From: Mallotus nudiflorus
Lineage: Eukaryota; Streptophyta; Magnoliopsida; Malpighiales; Euphorbiaceae
DNA length: 64,000 bases
Direction: 5' to 3'
Assembly: GCA_947683625.1 (NCBI GenBank)
Contig: CANTUR010000049.1
Span: forward strand, 2,830,501-2,894,500
Positions within the stretch are counted from its first letter, which is position 1. Each line of letters opens with the position of its first letter. Below the pieces are notes generated by a model. It made no database searches. It saw only the letters and a list, made by a program, of their open reading frames with translations, and was not told where the DNA came from. The position numbers and the translations under genes are program-made. This document shows, one piece after another, positions 10,709 to 22,540 of the stretch.

Positions 10709-13700
10709 TGTAATATCCCGTGTTTTTAAACATTTTTACACTGTACCGGGATATGCAGTGTCAATAATTTTTGTATATATATTACGATATTTTCACGAGT
10801 TAATATGTATTTAAAACCTATTTTAATTACTGTGTATTATTTACAGTGCTTTACGTAAAATTTTCCCGGGACTTGCATTTTCGGGGAAATTTTCACATAA
10901 ATATTTTAATATTAATTATTTTAAATATATTTTCGGACTTGCATGAACTCATACGTATTTTCAAAATACTAAATAAAGCCTATGTGTGTAAATATTTATT
11001 TAATTAGGATTTAATATATTACCCTAATATTTTATTATTTATGTATTAATTTATTATTATTTAATTATTTTATTTATTATTAAATTATTAAAATTATTTT
11101 TATTATTTTTTTATTTTTTATTTTTCTTTTATTTTTCTTTTCTTTCTTTTTCTTTTCTTTCTTTTTCTTTTTCTTTTTCTTCTTCTTCCTCTCCCTCCCG
11201 CGCCCGACCATCCTTCCCTCCCGCTGCAACTCTGGTCACCTACTGTCGGTGTGCCTCCCGGCTTGCCACCGTCGTTCCCAGCCATCCTCCGTCGCCAGCA
11301 GCTCCCTTCCCCGGCGCCGGCAGCCCCTATTTTCCTCATTTGGCCGAAAATCTTCCCTTCGCCGTTTCTCCCATTTTTGACCACTGTTTTCGACACCGCC
11401 GGTCTCTTTCTTCTCCTTGAGCTTCGGTGAGTGTGATTCTAGCTTTGGTTTGAGCTTAAATGGTCTACATTTGCTTAGGTTTCGAATTTTCAATTTCGGC
11501 CTATTAGGGTTTTTGACTTTTTTGATCTTCGAATTGATTGATTCATGAAAACTCCCTTCACAAATGTTGATTCTAGTAGCTTAATCTACATGTATGAATT
11601 TTTGTGGAATTTTTGGAGATTGTTTGGATTTTTGGGTATTTTTGAATATTTTAATATTATTTTCTAATTTTTGGAAATTAATTATTTAAATTATGAAATT
11701 TGGGTTTATGGTTAAATTAGGTGTTGAAATGAATTATAGGAATTTATTTGGAATTTTTATGAATTTCTAAGTATTTATTTTGAATTATTTGAGTTTATGT
11801 AATTTTGGGAAAATTAGGTTAAATGTGTTTTTATTTGAAATTAATTGGATGATTGAGTTTAATTATGGATATTATTGATAAATATGTTGAGAAAATTAAT
11901 TTTGGATAATTGTATGATTTTTGGTGAATTTTTGAAGTAATTATAGTATATTTATATATATAGGGGTATTTTGGTAAATTTACCCTAAATTGGCTAAAAA
12001 TGTAATTTAATTGGTTTTAATAGTTATTTAAGGTATAAAAATGATTTCTACAAATTATTTAGTATTTTTAACTAATTAAAACTATTTTTCGTAAATTATT
12101 TTTAATTATATATATAATATACGGTTTTTCTAATAAAATGAATTTTTATTGGTTTTTAATGTGTTTAAAGGTTAATTATGTAATTTCTACCTATAAAATG
12201 TATTTTTAGGTTTCAAGGATATTTTTGGTATATCTGGAATTATTCCGTGTTTGTGGACCTCGGTCGGTGGACTGTAGTTTGGAGTCCGACCGTGGGATTT
12301 TGATTGTGCTTTGTGTAGTTTTTCGAAGTGTGTTTCTTTGCAGGGTCGGCTCTACTCTTTTGAGTAGAGGGATGTCCGTTTTACAGGGGAGGTTCTACCG
12401 GATTTTCGGTAGAATTCTCATAAAACATGATATCCGGTCGAACCCTAATTTCTGATTCTGTGTTTAATACTCTAGATCGAATTCTAGGATTTCTGTTAGG
12501 TTTATTCTAATGTCTGTCGTTATTGTTTGTTTAGTTGCATGAAGACCGAGGGCTAGTGGACCAGGCCCTTCGGACCCGTCTCGTGGAGCGCACTAGGTGA
12601 GTTACTATACTATATATATATGCTTAGGATGCATGATTTAAAAATATATATTTTATTTCGATAAAAATGCATGAATAATTTGATTATTTCTTAATTTTAT
12701 ATTAAGTATATTTTTGGTTTATTTTTGGTATATAATAAATTATATACATGTTTTATTAATAAAATATATTTAAAATGTTTTTAAATATATTTTTAGTTTA
12801 ATTTATGATTTGATTGGATTTATTTGACATATATATACTCGAAATATACCTGGTTTACTTTTGGTATATTTCCGGTATATATATGGTTTATGTTGTTATT
12901 TTATTGAACTTCATGCATCATTTATTTTTGTGGATGAATGATTTATATTATTAATGAAGGATATCAATAGAAAGTGCTACCTAGTGGGCAGCACTAGGAC
13001 CGAGTACGTACCGGTACGCCTATAATATTTAGGCTATAATACTAACTTATTTTTGGATATTGATTTGATGTGATTATTGATATGTGTGAGATGTGGTTTG
13101 GGGTGTGATTGCTGGAGCTCGGTTGACCAAGTGTCTCGGGGCCAATCACACTGGCAGTCAGACTGCTGGAGCTCGGTTGACTTAGTGTCTCGGGGCCAGT
13201 CTACTGTCTAAATGGATTAAGTGGATATATTTTGGAATAAGTGAGCCTGTGTGGCTAGAGTGTTGTCTAACACTATTTCTGAGGTTGCGATATTCTAGGG
13301 TTCTATGTGATCCTTCATAAAAGATGATTTTCAGATAAAATATGTAAAATGATTTTTTTGCATTTGTGTGTAATTGCCTGTATATATATATTAGATATAT
13401 ACTGTTGACTGTATGCATTATCATTTAGTGTGTATGTATATATATTATAGTAATTCACTCAGTGAGGTCTGACTCCCCTCCGTTGACTATTTTTCAGGAG
13501 AGTCAACATCTTCAGACCTCAGTAGCAGGTCGATACGCCGGATTTCTTCCGCCCCGGCTTCTTTGTGTAAATTATCTACTTGAGTCTTATTTTTTATAAT
13601 CTAGACGCTGCAGTAGTTGTGAATTAAAGTGTGGGATTTCATGTATTTTATTTAAAGAGATGTATTATATTGAAACTGGATTTGTATTTAAAGATTTATA

Positions 13701-13896
13701 TATCTATGAGATGAGATTTGATTTAAATCCAGTTGATGTAAATAATATTATGATATTTATGATTTTTATTTCCGCTGCATTATATATTGTTATGATTATG
13801 CATGTTTATTTTATTTTTAGGCTTGCTACGGGTTCCAGATTCGAAAGAATTTTCGTTCCCTAGCGCCGGTCATGGCCCCTGTTTTGGGTCGTGACA
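10709..13896 (+). repeat. 3' LTR of the Tekay-type element
   Basis: Starts TGTAATATCCCG and ends GTCGTGACA, followed by the TSD AACAT at 13897-13901. It retains two copies of a 54-bp unit (13111 and 13165) where the 5' LTR has one. Substitutions against the 5' LTR are mostly transitions. Confidence 0.95.
12350..12414 (+). other. Twin hairpin motif in the Tekay 3' LTR
   Basis: Hairpin 1 (12350-12369): CTCTACTC, TTTT, GAGTAGAG. Hairpin 2 (12393-12414): TTCTACCG, GATTTT, CGGTAGAA, a perfect 8-bp stem. Relative to the 5' LTR copy, two stem positions differ and pairing is kept or improved. Confidence 0.7.
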
Positions 13897-13982
13897 AACA
13901 TGATTATTAGTCATGAATCGAATAGTACAAATATAGTACATATATCATTATTAAAGACCAAGGACCAAAACAATAAAATCAT

Positions 13983-13984
<2 letters not shown>

Positions 13985-14039
<55 letters not shown>
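13985..14039. repeat. (AT)n microsatellite
   Basis: About 27 uninterrupted TA units in Sirevirus sequence about 85 bp past the gypsy 3' TSD. Confidence 0.95.
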
Positions 14040-14041
<2 letters not shown>

Positions 14042-14511
14042 CTCTTCTGTTATAATCAAACTTAATGCTTTCCCCCTTTTTTAATAATAACCAGCCATGC
14101 TATAAAAGCATATATTAAATAACGTAAATTTTTTTGGTCTATAAATAACATAAAGTTAGCCACACTTACAATGCATAAAAAATGAATAATGATTAATCAA
14201 ACTCAAATAATAAAAATCAATTAATCAAACTAAAATGATAAAATATTTTCTCCCCCTTTGTCAAAATTAAAAAGAAAAAAATAAAAGATAAACTTTCATA
14301 AATAAAATGATAGAATTACATTGATATTGAAAGATCAAATCCAAAAATAAAAAGGAAACATAACATAACATAATAGCATAAAGCTTATAAACCAAACAGA
14401 AACAAAAAATATACTAAACATAAACTGGCAGGACTAGTATAAACGAAAAATATACTGAAAATAAACTAAACATAAGCCAATGAAAAATAAGTAAAAGGAC
14501 ATAAAAAGAAG

Positions 14512-15676
14512 TTAGTCTTGAGGAGGAGGTGGAGGAGGATGAGAGAAGGGCACATAAGTGCAAGAATAGCCTTATTGCTCATAGAGATAATGAACATCAT
14601 GTTGGAGAAGGGCAATGTGTTCATTAACTTGATCAAAACGAGCATTAAAGATAGTTTCCATTAAGCTCATTCTATTAGATAATTGCCCAACCCATTGAGG
14701 TTCATTTTCATACGCTTGAGGACCTTAAGAAGTGCCTTCTTATCTTGATCTTTTCCTTTGTGGAGCACCTTATGGTTGAGTCTCAATGTCTTCTTCATCA
14801 CCACCTCGATATTCTTCAATTTCTTTGAAGATAGCTTCCATATGCTCACTTTCACAAAGATCATATTTCTAAACTCATTTTTCATTAATTTTGGAAATTT
14901 TTTTGGAGTTTTTGATGAAAGTTTCATCAAGAAATAAAAGGTTTGGTGGATTGAAACAATGCTCCCAACATAAATTGCTCCAACTTGGCTATCACTAATA
15001 AGCCAAAGACATCATTGAATGAACCTTCCCAAAGCAATAGGTTCATTATCAACAAGGTAATGAAAGATGAAAAGGTCATCAAGAGAAATGGTTTTATTGC
15101 TAAGAGCTTTACCATTTATAGAATAGGTAAGAAAGTGATGGACAGACTATAAAGCTTTAGACTTGATGTGAGACGATTTGGTATGACTGGTAGAAAAATG
15201 TGGAGCATAAAGAGAAGAAATTTTGTTCCAAAAAGCATTAGTATGCTAATTGTGTAAATTTTGAACATGACCTTCTTGAGTGAAACCAAAGAGAGTATCA
15301 AACTCTTGATGGGTCATAAACCTATCTTTTCCACCCAACTTAAATCTCATGGCATATTTCACCAAACAGAGAGTGTAGGAGGAGAGAAACTCAACATTGA
15401 GAGGAGTGTAGGAAGGAAGAGGATTGAAAGCATAATCAAATAACCCACCTCTTAAGAGCAAATCTTTGACTTCATTAAAACATCCAAGCTTCTCTAAAGT
15501 TAGCTTGTGTATGTGTCTTGGAGGAATATAATTTCTCTTTTAAAAAAGAGAAACTCTCTTTTTAAAGTCTTAAGTAGAGTAAGAGAATAGAGAGTGGATC
15601 TTTTGGGTTTATCCTTTTTAAAAGATTATTCTTGAGAAGAAAATGGGGGAAGGTTAATGGCCTTTTTGGGCGCCAT
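14512..15676 (-). pseudogene. 3' ORF of the Sirevirus (env-position protein), degenerate
   Basis: Downstream of pol on the element strand. A plausible start at 15676 gives MAPKKAINLPPFSSQE; after several stops and shifts the reading continues through RFKLGGKDRFMTHQEFDTLF (about 15,300) and the LSVHHFLTYSINGKALS region to a proline-rich end PPPPPPQD and a stop at 14512-14514. Some Sireviruses carry an extra gene at this position, called env-like by location. The middle part reminds me of the F-x-LGG domain in Athila-type and other 'putative plant transposon' proteins. No clear signal peptide or membrane helix is visible. Function unknown. Confidence 0.5.
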
Positions 15677-16785
15677 GGATGAACAAAATAGAAGAAAGCT
15701 TAAAGAGAATGCTAAAGAATGAGAGAATTTATGTAAAGAATTTGAAAAGAAAATAGTGAATAGTGAAGAATAAAATAGGATAGTATTTATAGACTCAAAT
15801 TAGGGTTTACAAGCATTCAAAATTTGAATTTAAGTAAAAAATAATCTCAAAAGTTATTTTTGATAAAATTTGAGATGTCATTCAATGCACACAAATTGAA
15901 GACCTAAAGCTGTCAGGATTTGCATCTCGGTTGGGACATGCACTGATCTCGATCAGGACAATGGTCTTGAGTCTGATCCCAAACGGTATCTGGACCAGGA
16001 TCAGTCCTGTTCCTCTAAGAGAAATAAACTAATTCTTGTCCTGTTCGAGACATCAATGGTTTTGGTTAGGACTATATTCTTGATAGAATTTAAGAAATTC
16101 TAGAAATTGCAATTAAGTCCTTATGAATTAAATGCTCAATAGTTTGAATTAATTGAAGAAAAAGAGGAATATTAAATGAGAAGAAATATAAGACTAATTT
16201 AATAAAGATGATAAAGAGAATTTTTTTGCTAAATTAAAATAATTAATTAATTGAATATAATTCAATAATTAATTATTAATTTTTCAAAATAGAAAGGATT
16301 TAAGAAATGAATAATCATGCACCAATCATATCAACATATCAAAAATCGAATAGATTATCTAAAGTAATAGAATAATTTATTTCATAGAATTTAATTTATA
16401 GAAACAAAAATTTTAAAACAACTCGTGATTTAAAAAGAAATTGTAAAGATTTAAATAATTTTCAAAGTAAGAACATATATGTATGTATGTATATATATAT
16501 AAATGAATTTTTTTATTCTAGAAAATTAGTTAATATAATTCAACAATTAATTTTAAATAGCAAATAAAAAAAATTTGAAATAAAATTATGATATGGTAAA
16601 AACAACTAAACCAAAACTAACAAAATTTTAAAAATAAATTATTTTACATGAATAAAAAACTATTAAGATCAAAATAAATTGCTAATAAAAGCAATTATCC
16701 AAACAATCAATAAGCACAACATGATTTCTCATGAAATCATGAGATTAAGCAATCCAACCATCAATAAAGCAATTAATCATACAAT
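15677..16785 (-). other. Spacer between Sirevirus pol and its 3' ORF, no gene
   Basis: AT-rich, without a coding pattern on either strand. It lies where a Sirevirus has the untranslated gap between pol and the third ORF. Confidence 0.5.
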
Positions 16786-17443
16786 CAAGACAAATTAGAA
16801 CCATCAATCATGCCAAGTTCATGTTTAATGAAATTCATTCTCTCTTCATTAAGAGGTTTAGTGAAGATATCTGCAAGTTAATTATTTGTATTAACAAGTT
16901 CAAGTGAGATATCACCATTTTGAACATGATTATATAAGAAATGATGTCTTATATCTATATGCTTAGTCCTAGAATGCTGAATGAGATTTTTACTAAGGTT
17001 TATAGTACTTGTATTATACATTTGATAGGAATGTGATCAAGTTCAATGTCATAGTCCTTAAGTTATTATTTTTTCCATAAGATTTGAGAGCAACAAAAAC
17101 TAGCTGCTATATATTTTGCTTCAACAATGGATAAAGCAACTAAAACTTTTTTCTTGCTAAACCAAGAAACTAAACATTGTCCTAAGAATTGAAAAGTTCT
17201 GAAAGTGCTCTTTTTATCTAGTAGATTACTAGCAAAGTCTATATTTGAATAACTAATAAGGTCAAAGGTTGAACTCTTAGGATACCAAAGTCCTAAATAT
17301 AAACTTCCACTTAAATATTTGAAAATTCTTTTGATTGCATTCAAATGAGATTCTCTAAGACTTGATTGAAATCTAGTATATAAACAAGTAGTAAACATAA
17401 TATCGGATCTACTTGGAATTAAATAAAGAAGGGATATGATCAT
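16786..17443 (-). pseudogene. RNase H region of Sirevirus pol
   Basis: The piece at 17066-17443 (minus) reads SHLNAIKRIFKYLSGSLYLG, LWYPKSSTFDLISYSNIDFA and QFLGQCLVSWFSKKKVLVAL, the copia RNase H signature. The first catalytic Asp of the usual SDADF block is Asn here (SNIDF), and AEAEY reads VEAKY. Pol continues with stops down to about 16,786, ending with the HELGMID string common at Sirevirus pol ends. Inactive. Confidence 0.85.
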
Positions 17444-17452
17444 ACCTCTATA

Positions 17453-18290
17453 TCATTTTTCATCAATTGGTTTGCCATTTTCATCCTTGTTGAGTTTGGT
17501 TATGGTGCTCATAGGATTTTTGCTTGACTTAACTCCATCCATTCCAAACTTCTTGAGAATATCTCTAGCATACTTTGTTTGATTGATAAAAATCTCATAT
17601 TTGCATTGCTTGATTTGTAGTCCAAGGAAGAATTTGACTTCACTGATCATACTCATCTCAAATTCACTTTTCATTAGCTTAGAAAATTCTTCACACAAGT
17701 AATGATTACTAGCACCAAAAATTATATCATCAACATATATTTGAATAATTAATAAATCATGCTTGGATTTCTTTATGAAAAGAGTTATATTAATCTTTCC
17801 CTTAGAGAAACCTTTCTCTATTAGAAAGTTGCTCAATGTTTCATACTATACTCTTGGAGCTTGTTTCAATCCATACAATGCTTTTGAAAGTTTAAAAAAT
17901 AATTTGTATAATTATAAATTTCAAAACCCAGAGGTTGTTCACCATATACCTCCTCTTCAATAAAGCCATTTAAAAATGTACTTTTAACATCTGTTTAAAA
18001 AAGTTTAAAATTCATGAATGATGTAAATGTAAGTAGCATTCTAATAGCTTCTAACCTTGCAACTGGGGCAAAGGTTTTGTCATAATCAATGCCTTATTCT
18101 TGATTATAACCTTTAGCTAATAGTTTAGCTTTGTTCATAGTTATGACACCTTGCTCATTCATCTTATTTCTAAACACCCATTTGGTGCCTATAATAGGAT
18201 GATGTTTAGGTCTAGGAACCAAGGTCTAAACCTTATTTCTCTCTTAAATTGATTTAACTCTTTTTGCATAGCAAGGACCCAAAATTCATC
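17453..18290 (-). pseudogene. Reverse transcriptase region of Sirevirus pol
   Basis: The open part 17453-17836 contains IQIYVDDIIFG (catalytic YVDD), MKSEFEMSMISEVKFFLGLQ and ARDILKKFGM, the C-terminal half of a copia RT. The N-terminal half (17,840-18,290) is recognisable but has several stops: WVLAMQKELNQF, GTKWVFRNKMNEQG, DKTFAPVARLEAIR and TDVKSTFLNGFIEEEV. Orientation and order (IN, RT, RNase H) are Ty1/copia. Confidence 0.88.
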
Positions 18291-18694
18291 ACTCAAAGCA
18301 TCATCAACATTTTTTGGTTCAATTTAAGTAATGAAGGCTAAATTAACAATAGACTTAAGTTGAGACCTAGTTATTACCCTTTTTATAGTATCACTAATAA
18401 TGAGGTCTTAAGGATGTGCTTTCTTGAATTGCCAATCCTTCGGAATATCATCCTTCAAGATAGATTGAGGCAACTCCTCATTTTCCTTCTTTTCAAGATT
18501 TTTAATTTCCAAAGGTTTGCTTACATTTTCTTCTTGAGTCTTTTCATCCATAAGTTCACCTACATTATCATCAACATTACACGTATCCTTTATAGGATCA
18601 AGTGATTTGGATTAATCAAATACAACACGTGTGGATTCTTCTACTATAAGAGTTCTTTTATTAAAAACTCTATATGCTTTGCTAGTGGTGGCAT
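18291..18694 (-). pseudogene. Linker between integrase and RT of the Sirevirus
   Basis: Recognisable from TSKAYRVFNKRTLIVEES (about 18,640-18,690, minus) through an acidic connector to WVLAMQKEL of the RT. The upstream partner string EGIFLGYA lies beyond 20,245, so this coding stretch is cut by the 18,695-20,239 insertion. Confidence 0.75.
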
Positions 18695-20239
18695 TATTGG
18701 GATTCGTGATACAAACGTAGTGGAAAAATTAAAACTTTATCACGTTCCCAAGCCTGGATCCATGTAATTCGACTACTTGATTAAATCTAGGGTTTTAAAA
18801 ATCTTACCAAAATGCAAAAAGGCAAGATTCTCTAGAAGGATGAGAGGAGGTTCACACCGGTGACACCTTACCTCGAGCTTTTTGGCTTGGTTGTTCAGAT
18901 CAAGACTTCTCCAAAAGGATGCGTCCTCTATAGGTATCCACACGAACAACCCTTCACAAAATGAATTGAAGTGTGTGTGCTACCAACCTCCTTGATCGTC
19001 TCATAAATCAAGAACAAAAGAAAAACTCTGTATTATTTTCTAAGAAGAAAGAAAATGAATTTGGAAGCAGGAAAAACAAGTGTGTGAAACCCTAGAGAAT
19101 ATAACACATTTATAGACTCCAAATTAGGGTTTCACCTACCAATGACCTTTTGGTAATTTTCCATTTATTATTTTTTGATTTTGTTTAAAAATAAATAAAA
19201 AATAATATCTTATTTATTTATTTAAAATAACATTTATCTTAAATAAATAAACAAATAAATAAATAAATAAAACACTTTAATTATTTATTTCCACAGAGTT
19301 TATTTTGGGTTTATTAAACCCATATTCATTTTAGGCTTGTTCTAAGTGTGTGACCCTGTAGGTTCACATAACATTGGTAGTGGGCCTAAATCTCTATTTA
19401 GGCCTATAAGTCATAAGTGGCCTCTAGCAAGACATTATGACTACCCAAGTCATGTGAAGTCAATAATCCGACATAACCTAATTACAGTGAATTTTATCAT
19501 CCCTTTATCACATGATATCTTAATTGAACATAAGGCATAGAATGTCATCTTTATATAGTTCAATATTATGACTTGATTCCAAGTAGACTGAAAATGATAA
19601 CTCTTTATCAATTCATTTAAGCATGGCCATGCAGTTTCCTTCAGTCTATCTCATCAAACGGCCCTTAGATATCTTTCTCATATTAATAAGGGATAAATTC
19701 CTTCTAAATCACTCACATTCATCACATAACTAATTTTATATCCAACAACATCCTTTTAATCGTCCGGTTAAAGACAATGTTAGAATGTGTCAAAACATAA
19801 AATAGCTATGTAGAAATCCATGATGATTTCAATGTCAAAGGACCGAAATAAAATTATTGTGATAAGAAATACTTATGATAATAACCTATGTAGTATTCTC
19901 ATAGTGGGTTAATCCAGTACATGATTTCTCATCATGTACCTATGAGTTGACTTAATATCTCATATTTATGATTAGTAAAACATAACCATCAGTCAACATC
20001 ATACTAGCCTTAATACTTTAATATTTATATAATGAATAAATGGCTAGGGATAATTAGAATAGAACTCTTATTTTAATCTAAGGGTTTTACTATCAAGTCA
20101 CATACTTGATGGCCTTAGTAAAAATTAACCATTCATATAATTATCATAAAATCAAATGATAATATAATACCTCTTTATTAATAAAATAAGAAAGTCAATA
20201 CATAACCACAAATGATTGACTTAGTGCATATCACTAACT
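18695..20239. mobile_element. Probable solo LTR inserted in Sirevirus integrase
   Basis: A 1545-bp non-coding block flanked by GGCAT on both sides (18690-18694, 20240-20244). Removing it and one GGCAT joins the Sirevirus EGIFLGYA and TSKAYRVF coding strings. It begins TATTGGGATTC and ends ATCACTAACT, which look like mutated forms of TG...CA LTR ends. It has no coding capacity but contains direct repeats and an AAATA-rich tract (19,170-19,285). The lack of internal genes and the 5-bp TSD favour a solo LTR of a copia element; a non-autonomous element is the alternative. Confidence 0.7.
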
Positions 20240-20244
20240 GGCAT

Positions 20245-21250
20245 AGCCTAGGAAAATTCCTTCATTAACTTTAAAATTAAATTTCTTAAGGTTTTCCTTA
20301 GTGTTTATTATAAATCACTTGCATCCAAATACTCTAAGATGTGAGATTTTGGGTTTTCTATTGTTTTATAACTTATAGAATTTTTTTTAAAAATTTATCT
20401 TTTAAAAACTCTATTTGTAATGTAACAAGATATGTTAATGGCTTTTGCCCAAAATTATAATGGCAAATTATACTCATGAAGCATTATTCTAGCCATTTCC
20501 ATTAGAGTTTGATTTTTCCTTTTAACTACCGCATTTTATTAAGGAGTTCTAGGAGAAAAAAATGTATGTGAAATACCATTTTCATTATAATATGTTTTGA
20601 AAAATTCATTTTCAAATTCAGTTTCATTATCACTTCTAATGGATGAAATGTAAAAACCTTTTTCTTTTTTAACTCTTTTTGAAAAACTTTCAAATGCTAT
20701 AAATGCATCATTCTTATGAGCAAGGAAATATACCCAAGTGTATCTAGAGTAGTCATTAACCAAGACATATGCATAATGTATTCCACTGAGACTAGCAACT
20801 CTAGCTGGTCTAAATAAACATATATGTATAAGTTTAAGTGGCCTAGAAGTTGACACTACATTCTTGATCTTTAATGAAAACTTGGATTGTTTACCATTTT
20901 GATAAGCATCACAAGGTTTATCCTTAGTGAATTTGAGTTTAGGTAAACCAATCACATGTTCATATTTGCTAAAATCATTTAAAAGCTCAAAATTTGCATG
21001 TCCTAATCTTGTATGTCATGTCCATGTGTCATAGAAAATTAACATTAAGCTTTTAATATCTTTGTCATTAATTTTGTTCAAATTAATAACATAGACATTA
21101 TTTACTCTTTTACCATAAAAAATAATTTTATCTTCATCCAAACTGCTAACAAAATAACTTTTAGGATAGAAAGTGACTTCGTTTCTCATGTCACATAATT
21201 AACTTATACTAAATAAATTGTGTTTGAGACCATCAATAAGCAGTAAAATG
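20245..21250 (-). pseudogene. GAG-pre-integrase and integrase region of the Sirevirus
   Basis: In minus-strand order: HTRLGHANFELLNDFS (pre-integrase), then CDAYQNGKQSKFS where the family has a CxxC (second Cys now Tyr), LIHICLFRPARVASLSG where the first catalytic Asp is expected but Cys is seen, VNDYSRYTWVYFL, and SIRSDNETEFENEF with the second Asp. The frame is open only at 20539-20955. The C-terminal part RKPKISHLRVFGCK and EGIFLGYA follows down to 20,245. It is inactive by several changes. Confidence 0.85.
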
Positions 21251-22540
21251 GTGAATGGATGGAGGTTGAGGATTACCAACTTCTGTAATGCCTATGATCT
21301 TTCCTTTGGCATTATTACTGAAAGTGACATGACTCCATCGTTAGCATCAAGCTTGTTGAATTATTCTTTATCTCCCGTCATGTGTCTTAGAACATCCATT
21401 ATCAAGATACCATTTACTCTTTTCTCTTATGGACTTTAAGCACACCTATAAGAAAAAATTTAAACTTTCTTTTGAACCCAAACCTTTTTTAATCTAGGTT
21501 AGTTAGTCTTAAGGTTATCCAAAGGAAGAAAATTTAGGTGAAATCTTTTATAAAAACATAGATTGCTAAAGTGACCTTTGGTCATGCAATAAAAATATTT
21601 AGCATTTACAAATTTATTTCTTATAGTGAATATGATCTCCTAGTGAATGAAACATGCCTTTGATGTTGTGTATGTTTCCTAAAATTATTTTAAGTCATAG
21701 TGTGATACATACAACTGCAATAGCAATGCATATTTTGATAGATTTGTGCAACGTGTTTATGAGCATTGTGATGTGCAATATGCTTAGGAGTGTTGTGTTT
21801 GGTATGTATATATGTATGATTAGGTTATGATATACCTCTTTGTGTCATGTAAGATTGAGTCTTATAAGACTTATTCTTAACACACATGAGACTTATTAAC
21901 TTTTAAAGTTTAAGTCTTAGGAGGTTTAGAGGTAGAAGAAGTAGAGTCATATGAGGCTTTAACAAAATTAATTTGAGATAATAATGAGGAAGATATTCTA
22001 TTTTTATATCCAATTCCATGAGTGTTTTCATGAAATTTTTTAGAATCAAGAAGACTATCTAAAGTTTCCTTTCCTTTCTTGAATTTAGAAATGGAATTTT
22101 TTAATTCTAACATTTCCTTCAAAAGCTTAAGATTTTCATTATTTACTTTCTTAAGATCGTCTTTTAAGGAATTTGAATATTCTAAATCACTTGCAAGTTT
22201 TTCATTTTATTTTACAATATTAGAAAAATCATTTTTAAAGTTTCAAATTCCTTGGACATGTTAGATAATTCATGCTTATAAAGTTTCTTCTTAAAAAGTA
22301 AGCTTTTGCATTTAAGCATAAGTTTGCTTACAATAGATCTCTCATCATCATCATCATCACATTCATTGAAATCAAAATCATCACAAGAATGAGAATTAAA
22401 AGTTACCTCATTTTTTTTTTCAAGAGCCATGAAGCAAAGGTTGACTACTTCTTATTATTCCTCTTCATTTTTTGATTCGGAGGAGTCATCCCAAGTAGCT
22501 TTAAAGCCCTTTTCTTCTCCTTTGCTCCATTGGTCTTGAA
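21251..22540 (-). pseudogene. Gag-protease connector of the Sirevirus, degenerate
   Basis: Includes the acidic, Lys-rich stretch FNECDDDDDERSIVSKLML (about 22,320-22,380), a coiled-coil-like segment and, nearer the integrase, fragments such as NLFSIS and FYPKSYFVSSLDED that precede the copia pre-integrase domain. No clear intact protease DSG motif could be read. Confidence 0.55.

Larger units (their letters stand above)
2566..13896 (+). mobile_element. Tekay/Del-type chromodomain Ty3/gypsy retrotransposon, full-length but with stops
   Basis: An 11.3-kb element with long LTRs (3154 and 3188 bp), a Met-tRNA-type PBS, one gag-pol reading frame in the order gag, protease, RT, RNase H, integrase, chromodomain-like tail, a polypurine tract, and a perfect 5-bp TSD (AACAT). 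The C-terminal chromodomain-like segment and the 3-kb LTRs fit the Tekay (Del) clade of plant chromoviruses. It lies inside the 3' untranslated part of the Sirevirus, in the opposite orientation. LTR divergence of roughly 2-3 percent over the first ~350 bases makes it the youngest large insertion here for which I could compare LTRs. Four nonsense codons prevent translation of a complete polyprotein. Confidence 0.92.
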
